Positions 50,375 to 58,814 are shown, counted from the stretch's first letter. The stretch is 64,000 nt of DNA from Gaiellasilicea sp963745775 (GCA_963745775.1 CAVUYY010000001.1:62001-126000), one strand, 5' to 3'. The notes: a model not told the origin generated them from the sequence alone. A program made the numbers and translations.

Positions 50375-51258
50375 GCGTCGCCGCGGTCGAGCCGTATCTC
50401 GAGCAGGTGGAGCTGCGGCTGCGCGACGTCGTCTCCGCGTATCCCGGGCTCGTCGAGCGGCTCGGAGCCGCCGCGGTCGACGCGGGCGGCAAGCGGCTGC
50501 GACCGCTGCTGATCCAGCTCGTCACGGACGACCGCGAGCGCGCGCTCCGCTCGAGCGTCGCGATCGAGCTCGTCCATACGGCGACGCTCGTCCACGACGA
50601 CCTGATCGACCGGGCGCCGCTTCGGCGCGGCCGCCCGACTGCGTGGAGCACGGACGGCGACAAGGCCGCACTGACGACGGGTGACTACCTCTTCTCGCGA
50701 GGCTTCGCGGAGCTCGCAGAAGCGGGAGATCTCGACGGCGTTCGGATTCTCGCCGAGGCCTGCCTCGCGCTCGTGCGCGGGGAAGCCGTGCAGCGGCAGC
50801 AGCGGCATCGGCCGGAGACGACGATCGACGCGTATGTGGAGCGGATCTCCCTGAAGACGGGGAAGCTCTTCGAGGCGGCCTGCCTGCTCGGCTCGCGAGA
50901 CGAACGGCTCGGCCGGTTCGGGCTCAAGCTCGGGATCGCCTTCCAGATCGCCGACGACATCCTCGACTGTGTCGGCGAGGCGACCGAAACCGGAAAGGTT
51001 CCGGGCACCGACTTGCGCGAGGGAACGCCGACGCTACCGCTGCTTCTGGCGGCGCAGCAGGACGACGTGGTGCGGGCCGCGCTCGCGGGCGGCTCGCTCG
51101 AGGGGGCGCTCATCCGCATCGCGGCGACAGGCGCCCTCGAGCAGTCGCACGAGCTCGCAGTCCGGTTCGCCGAGGAGGCGCTTCAGTGCGTGGACGGCGG
51201 CCCGCTGCGCGACGAGCTCGTGGCCCTGGCGGATGCGGTGGTTGATCGCACGACATGA
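50371..51258 (+). CDS. Polyprenyl diphosphate synthase
   Basis: A 295-residue trans-isoprenyl diphosphate synthase. GGKRLRPLLIQLV precedes the first Asp-rich motif, seen as ELVHTATLVHDDLIDRAPLRRGRP; the second is IAFQIADDILDCVGE. The small residue context before the first motif suggests a medium or long product. Located between menG and mqnA, so it probably makes the menaquinone side chain (heptaprenyl or similar). ATG 50371 overlaps menG by 4 bases. Confidence 0.92.
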   Translation: MSVAAVEPYLEQVELRLRDVVSAYPGLVERLGAAAVDAGGKRLRPLLIQLVTDDRERALRSSVAIELVHTATLVHDDLIDRAPLRRGRPTAWSTDGDKAALTTGDYLFSRGFAELAEAGDLDGVRILAEACLALVRGEAVQRQQRHRPETTIDAYVERISLKTGKLFEAACLLGSRDERLGRFGLKLGIAFQIADDILDCVGEATETGKVPGTDLREGTPTLPLLLAAQQDDVVRAALAGGSLEGALIRIAATGALEQSHELAVRFAEEALQCVDGGPLRDELVALADAVVDRTT

Positions 51259-51686
51259 GCGCGACGAGCCGCATCCAGCTCGGCCGGACGATCCCGGCCC
51301 TTCCCGCTGTCGACGTCGCGGAGTCGGTCGAGTTCTATCGGGAGCGACTCGGCTTCGACGTGCTGCACCACGACGGCGGCTTCGCCGTCCTTCGCCGCGA
51401 CGACGCCGTGATCCATCTCTGGCAGGCCGGCGACGACGGCTGGAAGGAGCGGATCGACCGCGAGAAGCCCGTCTGCTCGGGCGCAGAGTCGTTCCTTGCC
51501 GGCACTGCGAGCTGCCGGATCGAGGTCGAAGGAGTCGACGAGCTCTACGCGGAGCTGCGCGCGAAAGACGTGCTCCACCCGGTCTCCCGCGACGGGGTCG
51601 ACGACACCGACTTCGGCACTCGCGAGTTCGCGACGCTGGATCGCGACGGGAATCTCGTCACGTTCTTCACGTGGGTCGAGTCGTGA
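51255..51686 (+). CDS. VOC/glyoxalase-bleomycin resistance family protein
   Basis: A 143-residue vicinal-oxygen-chelate protein with two beta-alpha-beta modules: TIPALPAVDVAESVEFYRERLGF and ASCRIEVEGVDELYAELRAKDVLH, with TREFATLDRDGNLVTFF holding the typical final metal Glu/Asp region. It resembles bleomycin-binding proteins. It overlaps the prenyl synthase and mqnA by 4 bases each, so it belongs to the quinone transcript; role unknown. Confidence 0.85.
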   Translation: MSATSRIQLGRTIPALPAVDVAESVEFYRERLGFDVLHHDGGFAVLRRDDAVIHLWQAGDDGWKERIDREKPVCSGAESFLAGTASCRIEVEGVDELYAELRAKDVLHPVSRDGVDDTDFGTREFATLDRDGNLVTFFTWVES

Positions 51687-52462
51687 TCAGGCTCGGACGG
51701 ATCTCCTACGTGAACATGGCACCGGTCTTCCATCGGCTCGTCGCCGAGGTGGAGGAGGTGACCGGCGTTCCGACCGAGTTGAACGCCAAGCTGCTCGACG
51801 GGCAGCTCGACGTTGCTCCGATCTCCTCGATCGAGTACGCGCGCCACGCGTCGTCGCTGCGGATCCTGCCGCGGATGTGCGTCTCCTCGGAGGGCGCGGT
51901 CGAGTCGATCCAGCTCGTCTCGAAGCTGCCGTTCACCCAGATCCGCTCGGTCGCGGTCACTCCCGAGAGCGCGACCTCGGTCGTGCTGACGAAGGTGCTG
52001 CTGCCCCACGCGACACAGGTGCCGCTCGATCCGCAGCTCGGCCAGGGCAGCGCCGACGCGAAGCTCCTGATCGGGGACGCGGCGCTCCAGAGCGCGTTTG
52101 CCGATCCGACGCCCCACTACGACCTCGGCAAGCTCTGGCTCGAGCGCACCGGCCTGCCGATGGTCTTCGCGGTCTGGGCGGCGCCGGAGCCGGTCGTCGA
52201 GGGGCTCCCCGAGCTCGAGCATGCGCTCGTCGCCTCGGTCCGGCTCGCCCGGTCGGAGCCCGAGGTGCTCGCGCGGGAGGCCAGCGAGCGCTACGGCTAT
52301 CCGGCCGGCTATCTCGCGCGCTACTTCGAGAAGCTGCGCTACTCCTTCGGCCCGCGCGAGAAGGCCGGCCTCTACACCTTCCTCGAGATGGCGAGGGACG
52401 TCGGCGAGCTCGAGCACGTGCCCGAGCTCCGTTTCGTCAATGCGGCTCCGGCCGCGGTCTGA
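51683..52462 (+). CDS. mqnA: Chorismate dehydratase MqnA (futalosine pathway)
   Basis: A 259-residue periplasmic-binding-like enzyme that dehydrates chorismate to 3-enolpyruvylbenzoate, the first futalosine-pathway step. Features: RLGRISYVNMAPVFHRL, AKLLDGQLDVAPISSIEYARHA, VESIQLVSKLPF and LLIGDAALQSAFADP, ending with FEKLRYSFGPREKAGLYTF. GTG start at 51683, overlapping the VOC gene. Confidence 0.94.
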   Translation: MIRLGRISYVNMAPVFHRLVAEVEEVTGVPTELNAKLLDGQLDVAPISSIEYARHASSLRILPRMCVSSEGAVESIQLVSKLPFTQIRSVAVTPESATSVVLTKVLLPHATQVPLDPQLGQGSADAKLLIGDAALQSAFADPTPHYDLGKLWLERTGLPMVFAVWAAPEPVVEGLPELEHALVASVRLARSEPEVLAREASERYGYPAGYLARYFEKLRYSFGPREKAGLYTFLEMARDVGELEHVPELRFVNAAPAAV

Positions 52463-52465
52463 GCG

Positions 52466-52975
52466 ATGGACGCAGCAAGCGGCGATTCCGCCTTCGCGGA
52501 CGTGCTGGCCGGGAACAAGTCGTACGCGCGCGACTTTCGGCTCGCCGGGCTCGAGCCACTGGCGGCCAAGGGCCTCGCCGTGCTCACGTGCATGGACTCG
52601 CGGATCGCGCCGCTCGAGATGCTCGGGCTCGCTCCGGGCGACGCGAAGATCCTGCGGAACGCCGGCGCGCGGGTCACCGACGACGTCCTGCGCACGCTCG
52701 TGCTGGCGACCTACCTGCTCGGCGTCGACCGCGCGATGGTCGTCGCCCACACGAACTGCCGGATGGCGGCCGGCGACGAGGACGACGTGCACGCGGCGGT
52801 GAGCGAGGCCGGCGGGCCCGACACCCAGAGCCTGGCCTTCCTGGTCACCGACGACCAGGAGGCGACGCTGCGCGCCGACGTCCAGCGCGTGCGCTCGTGG
52901 CCGTATCTCACGGGGCTCCGGGTCGGAGGCTTCCTCTACGACGTCGAGACCGGGCGGCTGGCTCAGATCTGCTGA
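52466..52975 (+). CDS. Beta-class carbonic anhydrase
   Basis: A 169-residue beta-carbonic anhydrase. Zinc ligands and dyad: LTCMDSRIAPLEMLGL (Cys, Asp-Arg) and VVAHTNCRMAAGDED (His-X2-Cys). KILRNAGARVTDDVLRTLVLATYLLGV is characteristic of the type found in mycobacteria and relatives. It starts 3 bases after mqnA. Provides bicarbonate/CO2 exchange; the link to the quinone genes may be only positional. Confidence 0.93.
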   Translation: MDAASGDSAFADVLAGNKSYARDFRLAGLEPLAAKGLAVLTCMDSRIAPLEMLGLAPGDAKILRNAGARVTDDVLRTLVLATYLLGVDRAMVVAHTNCRMAAGDEDDVHAAVSEAGGPDTQSLAFLVTDDQEATLRADVQRVRSWPYLTGLRVGGFLYDVETGRLAQIC

Positions 52976-53016
52976 GCGCGAGCCTTTTCGGTGTCGGTCG
53001 CACCGTGCTGGGTCAC

Positions 53017-54348
53017 CTACGAAGCGGTGCGGTAGAGCTGCCAGGCGTCGGGCACGCCCTTGAGGTCGTGCGTTCCGTGCTCCTCGAAGGTGAGCCCGGA
53101 CCCGGCGACGAGATCCTTGACGGTGCGTGAGACGAGAACCTCGTCGCCGTCAGCAATCGCCATCACCCGGGCAGCGATGTGAACACCGATCCCTGCCACG
53201 TCGCCTCCTCGCTTCTCGATCTCTCCCGTATGGAGTCCGGCTCGGATCACGAGGCCGAGGGCGTGAACGCGGTCTCGGAGAGCCAGCGCTGCGCGGACCG
53301 CGCGCGCGGGGCCGTCGAAGATCGCCAGGAGACCGTCGCCGGTGAAGTCGGCGATCAGGCCGCCGTGGGCCTGTACCTCCCTGCGCGCGATCTCCTCGTG
53401 CGCGTCGAGCAGCGACCGCCAGTCGCGATCGCCGAGCCGCGCCGCCCGCGCGGTCGAGTCGACGATGTCGGTGAAGAGGACGGTGGCGAGGACTCGGTCG
53501 CCATGGTGTGGGCGCCGGGTTCCGGTCACGAATGCCTCGACCTCGTCGATGACCGGGTCGACGTCGCCGACGGCAAGCCCGTAGTCGACACCTGGGACCT
53601 CGACGAACTCGGCTCCGGGAATCAGGTCGGCGACGACGCGGCCGCTTCCCGCAGAAAAGACGGCATCCCGGCGAGAGACGACGAGCGTGGGTACGCGAAT
53701 GGTGGGCAGCACGGCCCGAACATCGAGCTCGAAGATCATCCGGATCACGGCGGCGGCAACAGCCGGGCTGGCGGCGAGCCTGAGAAAACGGCCCCAGCGC
53801 TGCACGGCCTCGTCGTCCCCCGCGATGGTCGGGTTCACGGCGGCAAAGGTGAGGCCGTCTCCCCAGGCCCGATCAACGGTCTCGATCAGGCCGTCTATGA
53901 CCTCGGGGCGGACTCCGTCGGGGTTGTCCGGCGCCCAAGCCGGTCGCGCCGTCGCGTTCGCGAGCACGAGAGCACTCACCCGCTCCGGGTACGTCGCGGC
54001 GAACAGCGCTGCCATCATCGACCCTTCGTTGGCGCCCATGACGACACCGCGCTCGATGGCTGCGGCGTCCATGACCGTCCGGACGTCGCTCATCCACTCC
54101 TCCAGAAGCGGCAGCCGGTCTAGGGGGATCGGATCGGAGAGCCCGATTCCACGCTTGTCGAACGAGATCAACCGGCTGAACGCTGCCAGGCGGCGGAGGT
54201 AGTACGCGAACCCGGGGAAGTCCCAGCGCGCCTCGACGTGGCTGAACCACGTGGAGACGAGCACGAGATCGGGCGGGCCCTCGCCGACGACCTGGTACGC
54301 GACGTGAACGTCACCCGCTTTCGCATACCTCGTCTGTGGGATCGACAT
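53017..54348 (-). CDS. Alpha/beta hydrolase domain fused to class III nucleotide cyclase
   Basis: A 443-residue fusion. Residues about 1-275 form an alpha/beta hydrolase fold (VAYQVVGEGPPDLVLVSTWFSHVEARWDFPG broken by loops; RLISFDKRGIGLSDP), in which the nucleophile elbow reads MGANEGSMM, with Asn where Ser is expected. Residues about 285-443 form a class III cyclase domain: LATVLFTDIVDSTARAARLGD, HGGLIADFTGDGLLAIFDGP and IRAGLHTGEIEKRGGD. Such fusions are common in actinobacteria; the hydrolase domain is thought to sense a small molecule. GTG/ATG start at 54348. Monocistronic, convergent with the carbonic anhydrase. Confidence 0.9.
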   Translation of the reverse strand: MSIPQTRYAKAGDVHVAYQVVGEGPPDLVLVSTWFSHVEARWDFPGFAYYLRRLAAFSRLISFDKRGIGLSDPIPLDRLPLLEEWMSDVRTVMDAAAIERGVVMGANEGSMMAALFAATYPERVSALVLANATARPAWAPDNPDGVRPEVIDGLIETVDRAWGDGLTFAAVNPTIAGDDEAVQRWGRFLRLAASPAVAAAVIRMIFELDVRAVLPTIRVPTLVVSRRDAVFSAGSGRVVADLIPGAEFVEVPGVDYGLAVGDVDPVIDEVEAFVTGTRRPHHGDRVLATVLFTDIVDSTARAARLGDRDWRSLLDAHEEIARREVQAHGGLIADFTGDGLLAIFDGPARAVRAALALRDRVHALGLVIRAGLHTGEIEKRGGDVAGIGVHIAARVMAIADGDEVLVSRTVKDLVAGSGLTFEEHGTHDLKGVPDAWQLYRTAS

Positions 54349-54425
54349 GCAGGGAAGGATGCTCGTTTCGGCAGGACTTTGCGCAAGCCCTGGACCCCTC
54401 GGCGGCGTCGTGCTCCGGTGTCCGA

Positions 54426-55469
54426 CTAGACGAGCGTCGCCGGGCGTTCGGCGCGGCGGTACTCGACCGTGTAGCCGAGCTTTCGCGGCACCGCGAGCAG
54501 CGCCTCGAGGTCGAGCTCGATCGTCGCGCCGGCCTTCTGCGTCACCTCGTCCTCGATCGGCAGGTCGAAGTCGTCGGCGCCGTAGTCGAGCGCGCGGAAC
54601 GCGTCCTCGTTCTGGGTCAGCACCGAGGTCCGGACGTGCTTGACGTTGTCGAGGAAGATCCGGGAGAGGGCAATCCAGCGCCAGTACTCCTGCGGCGGGA
54701 TCTCACGGCCGCCGAAAGCGGTGCCGTAGGGCTTGTACGTCCAGCAGAGGAAGGAGAAGAGCCCGTCGAGACCGTCGGCGTGGAGCTCGTCCTGGAGGTC
54801 GCGCGTCCGCTGCAGGTGCTCGAGCCGCTCGTCGAGCGTCTCGTCGAAGCCGATCACCATCGTCGCTGTCGTCCGCAGGCCGGCCTCGACGAGCGCGCGC
54901 TGGGCCTCGAGATACTCGCGCACCGTGTACTTGAACTTGGCGTGGCGCTTGCGGAAGTCCTCGGTCAGGATCTCGCTCCCGCCGCCGGTGACCCAGTGGA
55001 CGCCGGCGTCACGAAGCCGGCCCGCCGCCTCGGCGTGCGTCAGGCCGGCGCGGTCGGCGAGGTAGACGAACTCGGCGATCGTGAGCGCGTAGAACTCGAC
55101 CCGGTCGCCGTAGCGCTCGCGGACGGCGGCGAAGAGATCGCAGTAGAAGTCGAGCGGGAGCTTCGGGTTGAAGCCGCCGTTGAAGGCGACGAGGTCGCCG
55201 CCGACCGCGAGCAGGTCGTCGATCTTCGCGAACACCTCCTCGCGTGAGAGGACATAGCCGCCCTCCTGGTTCGGGAGCACGTAGAAGGCGCAGTAGTCGC
55301 ACTGGGCGACGCAGACGTTCGTGTAGTTGACGATCCGCATCACCATGTAGGTGGCGTGGTTCGGCTCGGTGGAAGCGGCGCGCGGACGTCCTGCGCCAGC
55401 GCCTTCAGCTCGGCGTCGCTCGCCTGCGAGCCAGAGCTCCCGCGCCTCGTCGACCGTGATGCGGCTCAC
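54426..55469 (-). CDS. mqnC: Dehypoxanthine futalosine cyclase MqnC (radical SAM)
   Basis: A 347-residue radical SAM enzyme that cyclises dehypoxanthine futalosine. The cluster motif is CVAQCDYCAFY, after NHATYMVMRIVNYTNV; further marks are FNGGFNPKLPLDFYCDLF, GLTHAEAAGRLRDAGV and SFLCWTYKPYGTAFGG. GTG 55469 (VSRITVDEARELWL). Between about 55375 and 55425 this frame reads an atypical Arg/Gly-rich stretch, while a neighbouring frame gives the family-like DAELKALAQDVRAR; this suggests three small compensating insertions. Overlaps the next upstream gene by 4 bases. Confidence 0.92.
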   Translation of the reverse strand: MSRITVDEARELWLAGERRRAEGAGAGRPRAASTEPNHATYMVMRIVNYTNVCVAQCDYCAFYVLPNQEGGYVLSREEVFAKIDDLLAVGGDLVAFNGGFNPKLPLDFYCDLFAAVRERYGDRVEFYALTIAEFVYLADRAGLTHAEAAGRLRDAGVHWVTGGGSEILTEDFRKRHAKFKYTVREYLEAQRALVEAGLRTTATMVIGFDETLDERLEHLQRTRDLQDELHADGLDGLFSFLCWTYKPYGTAFGGREIPPQEYWRWIALSRIFLDNVKHVRTSVLTQNEDAFRALDYGADDFDLPIEDEVTQKAGATIELDLEALLAVPRKLGYTVEYRRAERPATLV

Positions 55470-56815
55470 GCAGGCACCGCCTCTTCCACCGTGACCTCCT
55501 CGGGCGCGAGGGTGTCCATGAAGGAGCTGACCGAGAAGACGGCTTTGCCCGGGCCGGCGACGCCGTAGCCGGGCGGTGGCTTCAGCCCGTGGCGCTCGAG
55601 GGTGGCGCGGTAGGCCTCGAGCAGCCGGATGTGGTACTCGAGCGGCGCCCCGTTCGGGTTGTCGCGGCCGAGCGGCGTCGTCGGCTCGGGGCACCAGGTC
55701 GTGAAGCGCGGCGTGATCCCGCGGCTCATGAAGTAGTCGAGTCCCTCGGTGGTCGACGCGATCGCCTCGTCGATCGTCCGGAAGCCGAACGGCTCGGCCA
55801 TCTCGACACCGGCGACGAAGTTCGGGATCACGAAGCGGGGGCCGAAGACCTCGGCTGCGTCGAGGATCCGGCGGTGCCACTCTTCCCGGCCGACGTAGCG
55901 CTCCTTGCCGGGGGAGATCAGCTCGAAGAGCCGCTTGTCCCAGACCTCGTAGTTCGGGTGGTAGATCGTGATCCCGTAGTCCTTGTAGCGCTGGACGTCC
56001 GCACGCGGGAGCGCCTGCGCGACGACCTTGCCGATCCAGCGGCCGGGGAAGCGCTCCTCGATCGCCTGCGCGTAGCGGCCGTAGAAGTCGGCCTCCGCGA
56101 GCCCGTCGACGGTCGAGGTGACGGAGCCGCCGGTGAGCGTGTACGCCTTGCTCGTCTTCTCGGTGTCGTAGCGGTCGATCAGGGCGAGCGCCTCGAGCAC
56201 GTCCTCGACCGGCTTCACGCCGGTGTACGGCCGGCCCTCGCGCTTGTGCTGGCGCCAGTTGTGGTTGATGTCGCAGAAGCCGCACTCCTCCTTGGCGCCG
56301 AAGTACTGGCAGAGGCGGAGCACGGTGAGGTAGATCAGGTAGCCCCACTGGATCGTCGGCGCCGTCTCCATCACCGTCTTCCCGTTTGCGAGCGGGTGGC
56401 GGTAGTACTCGGGCATCGGCGGGAGGCCGACGTCGGCGAGCGGGCGACCTTCCAGCGAGAGCGTGAGCTCGCCCGCGTCCCGGCGGGCGATGCTGTACGG
56501 GGAGGTGGGATTCACGCGGACGGAAACGATCGTGCGGCGGAGTCCGTACGGCCCGCCGGTCAACGCGATCTCCTCCGGCGGGCGTCGGAGCGCGGCCTCG
56601 CCGAGCTCGGCAAGCGGCTTCTGGTCGAAGGAGAAGATGAAGTACGACTTCGGCTTCACCGCGCCGTCGAGGTTGTCCGTCAGCGCCGAGCCGTCGAAGG
56701 CGATTCCCGTGCGGAGTAGATCCTCCTTCACGACCGCCTCCGGCGGGATGTGCGGGAACCGTTCCAGCAGCCCCTCCAGGAGCTCGGTTCTGGAGCCGGA
56801 GGCCGTCGCGCTCAC
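55466..56815 (-). CDS. Radical SAM protein of unknown function with CX8CX2C motif
   Basis: A 449-residue protein. The cysteine cluster LCQYFGAKEECGFCDINHN spaces its Cys as CX8CX2C, not the usual CX3CX2C; nearby segments YLIYLTVLRLC, SKAYTLTGGSVTSTVDGL and RYKDYGITIYHPNYEVW look like radical SAM barrel strands, as does EGLDYFMSRGITPRFTTW. It starts at GTG 56815 and overlaps mqnC by 4 bases, so the two are coupled. The context suggests a menaquinone or cofactor step (no mqnE or mqnB is visible here), but I cannot name the reaction. Confidence 0.75.
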   Translation of the reverse strand: MSATASGSRTELLEGLLERFPHIPPEAVVKEDLLRTGIAFDGSALTDNLDGAVKPKSYFIFSFDQKPLAELGEAALRRPPEEIALTGGPYGLRRTIVSVRVNPTSPYSIARRDAGELTLSLEGRPLADVGLPPMPEYYRHPLANGKTVMETAPTIQWGYLIYLTVLRLCQYFGAKEECGFCDINHNWRQHKREGRPYTGVKPVEDVLEALALIDRYDTEKTSKAYTLTGGSVTSTVDGLAEADFYGRYAQAIEERFPGRWIGKVVAQALPRADVQRYKDYGITIYHPNYEVWDKRLFELISPGKERYVGREEWHRRILDAAEVFGPRFVIPNFVAGVEMAEPFGFRTIDEAIASTTEGLDYFMSRGITPRFTTWCPEPTTPLGRDNPNGAPLEYHIRLLEAYRATLERHGLKPPPGYGVAGPGKAVFSVSSFMDTLAPEEVTVEEAVPA

Positions 56816-56892
56816 ACGGTCAACCTAGCGGCAGCGGCCGCTCTGCCGCTGTGGATGAAGAGTTGGAGAATTGTTGCGACCGAGCCATGTCT

Positions 56893-56936
56893 CCTTCGGA
56901 CGCGTCCGGGGACAGTCCCCGGACGCGTCTCGAAGG
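56893..56936. repeat. Long near-perfect palindrome in divergent intergenic region
   Basis: A 15-bp perfect inverted repeat (arms GACGCGTCCGGGGAC and GTCCCCGGACGCGTC, single A between) is extended by CCTTCG/CGAAGG with a one-base bulge, 21 bp of stem in total. It sits in the 202-base gap between the radical SAM gene start (56815) and the glycosidase start (57018), the largest gap in the window. It could be a REP-like element, a protein-binding site or a transcript hairpin. The remaining part of the gap shows an AT-richer stretch near 56855-56875 that may hold a promoter. Confidence 0.8.
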
Positions 56937-57017
56937 GACCTGGCCGGCGGAGCGCTGTACGGATTCGGTAAAGCCCTGCAAGGACGGCAGGTGCCTTCGC
57001 TAGGGTCGAGCAGGCTC

Positions 57018-58805
57018 GTGCTGCGCAGGCTGCTCATCATCGGAGGCGTGCTGGCGCTACTCGGCGCCGCTGCCTGCGGTGCGCAAACGCGGACGCTGAT
57101 GCCGGGCGTGACCTACGAGCGCGCCGTCCAGTTCACCTCGCACGGGCCGGTCGCGCTGCATGTCGTTGTCGGGCCGCGCCCCACCGGCCTCTACGCGCTC
57201 CGACCGGTGCTCTCGAACGAGACGATCTCCGGAACCGAACGCGTCACCGCGATGCAGAAGCGGCTCTCGGCCGGCGCCACGATGGTCGGGGTCAACGGCG
57301 ACTTCTTCAACCTCGGCACGGGTCGGCCGAGCGGCGTGCTGCTCCGCGACGGGATCGTCGACAGCCCGCCCTACGGCGACCGCTCGAGCGTCGGGCTCGC
57401 AGCCGACGGGACGCTCGACGTCCGCCGGATCGAGTTCTTCGGGACCTGGAGAGGGCTCGGGCAGCGGCGCGCGATCAACGACCTCAACCAGCTCCCCGGC
57501 CCGAACGGCGTCTCGCTCTTCACGTCGAGCTATGGGCCTGCGACCCCGGCCCAGGCTGGTGCGGTGGCGGCGGTCATCGCGCCGTTCCCAGCCCTCACGC
57601 CGAACACCGATCTCAGCGGCCCGGTCACCCAGGTGGTGAGCGGGAGCGTCCCGATCGTCCCGGGAACCGCTGTTCTCGTCGCGCGCGGCACTGCGGCCCA
57701 GAGGCTGACCGAGGAGCTGCCGATCGGAACGACTGTGGCGGCACGGATCATCTTCCGTCCGGACTGGACCGGCATCACCCAGGCAGTCGGGGGCGGCCCT
57801 GTCCTCGTCCGCGAACGCAAGCCGGTCTTCCGCGCGCTCGAGGCATTCTCGTCCGACCAACTCGTCCCGCGAACGCCGCGGACTGCCGTCGGCCAGCTCG
57901 CAGACGGCCGGATCCTCTTCGTCGCGACGGACGGGCGGCAGCCCGGCTACAGCGTCGGGATGACCAACTTCGAGCTCGCGCAGACCCTCGTGCGCCTCGG
58001 CGCCGTCACCGGCTCGGCATTCGACGCGGGTGGCTCGACCACGCTCGCGTTCGACGGCACCCTGCTGAACCGCCCGTCCGATCCCCGCGGCGAGCGCGAC
58101 GTCTCGACCTCACTCCAGCTCATGTACTACGGCGTCTACGTTCCGGCGATCGAACCGGTCGTCTCACCGAACGGCGACGGCGTCGCCGAGAGCCAGAGAC
58201 TTGCCTACAAGGTCGTCCGGCCCTCGACCGTGACGGCGACGCTGACGGCGCCCGGCGGGGTGGTCGCGTACTCGGAGAGCGGTGCGCGGACGCCCGCCAC
58301 GTACCCCGTCACGTTCCCGCCGGCGCCGCTCGATCCAGCAGCGCCCGTGCTGCCGCCCGCCGAAGGGACGTGGCGGCTCGACGTCACGGCGAGCGACGAC
58401 CAGGGGCAGACCTCGACGACGCGACAGACATTCGCGGTCAACAACACGCTCGGCGCCGTTCGCCTCTCGGCCTCCCGCCTCGTCGCCCGGCTCGGCGGCA
58501 CCCGCAGAATCCAGGCGGGCGTCGACGTGACGCGGCCGGCGCGCGTGACCGTCTCGGTGGAGACCCGCTCCGGCGTGCGGGTTGCGACCATCGCCAGCCG
58601 CAGCGTCCAGCGCGGCCGCCTGCTCGTGCAGTGGAACGGGACGACGCGCGGCGGGCGCGCGCTCGTCTACGGCGGCTTCTACGTCATCCGCTTCTCCGCC
58701 ACGAACGAGCTCGGAACGGTCGAGCTGGCAAGCAAGCCGCTGTCCGTCGTCCCGATGGCGCCGGTCAAGAAAAAACCGCAGAAGCCGCAGAAACCGTCCC
58801 GGTAG
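57018..58805 (+). CDS. Secreted phosphodiester glycosidase-domain (NAGPA/DUF2233) protein with C-terminal FlgD-like Ig domain
   Basis: About 595 residues from GTG 57018. A signal or lipoprotein-type N-terminus (LLIIGGVLALLGAAACG, Cys near residue 20) leads to a NAGPA-like domain: ATMVGVNGDFFNLGTGRPSGVLL, GGGPVLVRERKP, RTAVGQLADGRILFVATDGRQP and the catalytic-region GSAFDAGGSTTLAF. The C-terminal third has VSPNGDGVAES and a FlgD-type Ig fold ending in LVQWNGTTRGGRALVYGGFYVIRFSA, then a lysine-proline tail. Likely acts on cell-wall or extracellular sugar phosphodiesters. Confidence 0.85.
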   Translation: MLRRLLIIGGVLALLGAAACGAQTRTLMPGVTYERAVQFTSHGPVALHVVVGPRPTGLYALRPVLSNETISGTERVTAMQKRLSAGATMVGVNGDFFNLGTGRPSGVLLRDGIVDSPPYGDRSSVGLAADGTLDVRRIEFFGTWRGLGQRRAINDLNQLPGPNGVSLFTSSYGPATPAQAGAVAAVIAPFPALTPNTDLSGPVTQVVSGSVPIVPGTAVLVARGTAAQRLTEELPIGTTVAARIIFRPDWTGITQAVGGGPVLVRERKPVFRALEAFSSDQLVPRTPRTAVGQLADGRILFVATDGRQPGYSVGMTNFELAQTLVRLGAVTGSAFDAGGSTTLAFDGTLLNRPSDPRGERDVSTSLQLMYYGVYVPAIEPVVSPNGDGVAESQRLAYKVVRPSTVTATLTAPGGVVAYSESGARTPATYPVTFPPAPLDPAAPVLPPAEGTWRLDVTASDDQGQTSTTRQTFAVNNTLGAVRLSASRLVARLGGTRRIQAGVDVTRPARVTVSVETRSGVRVATIASRSVQRGRLLVQWNGTTRGGRALVYGGFYVIRFSATNELGTVELASKPLSVVPMAPVKKKPQKPQKPSR

Positions 58806-58814
58806 GCTCACGCG

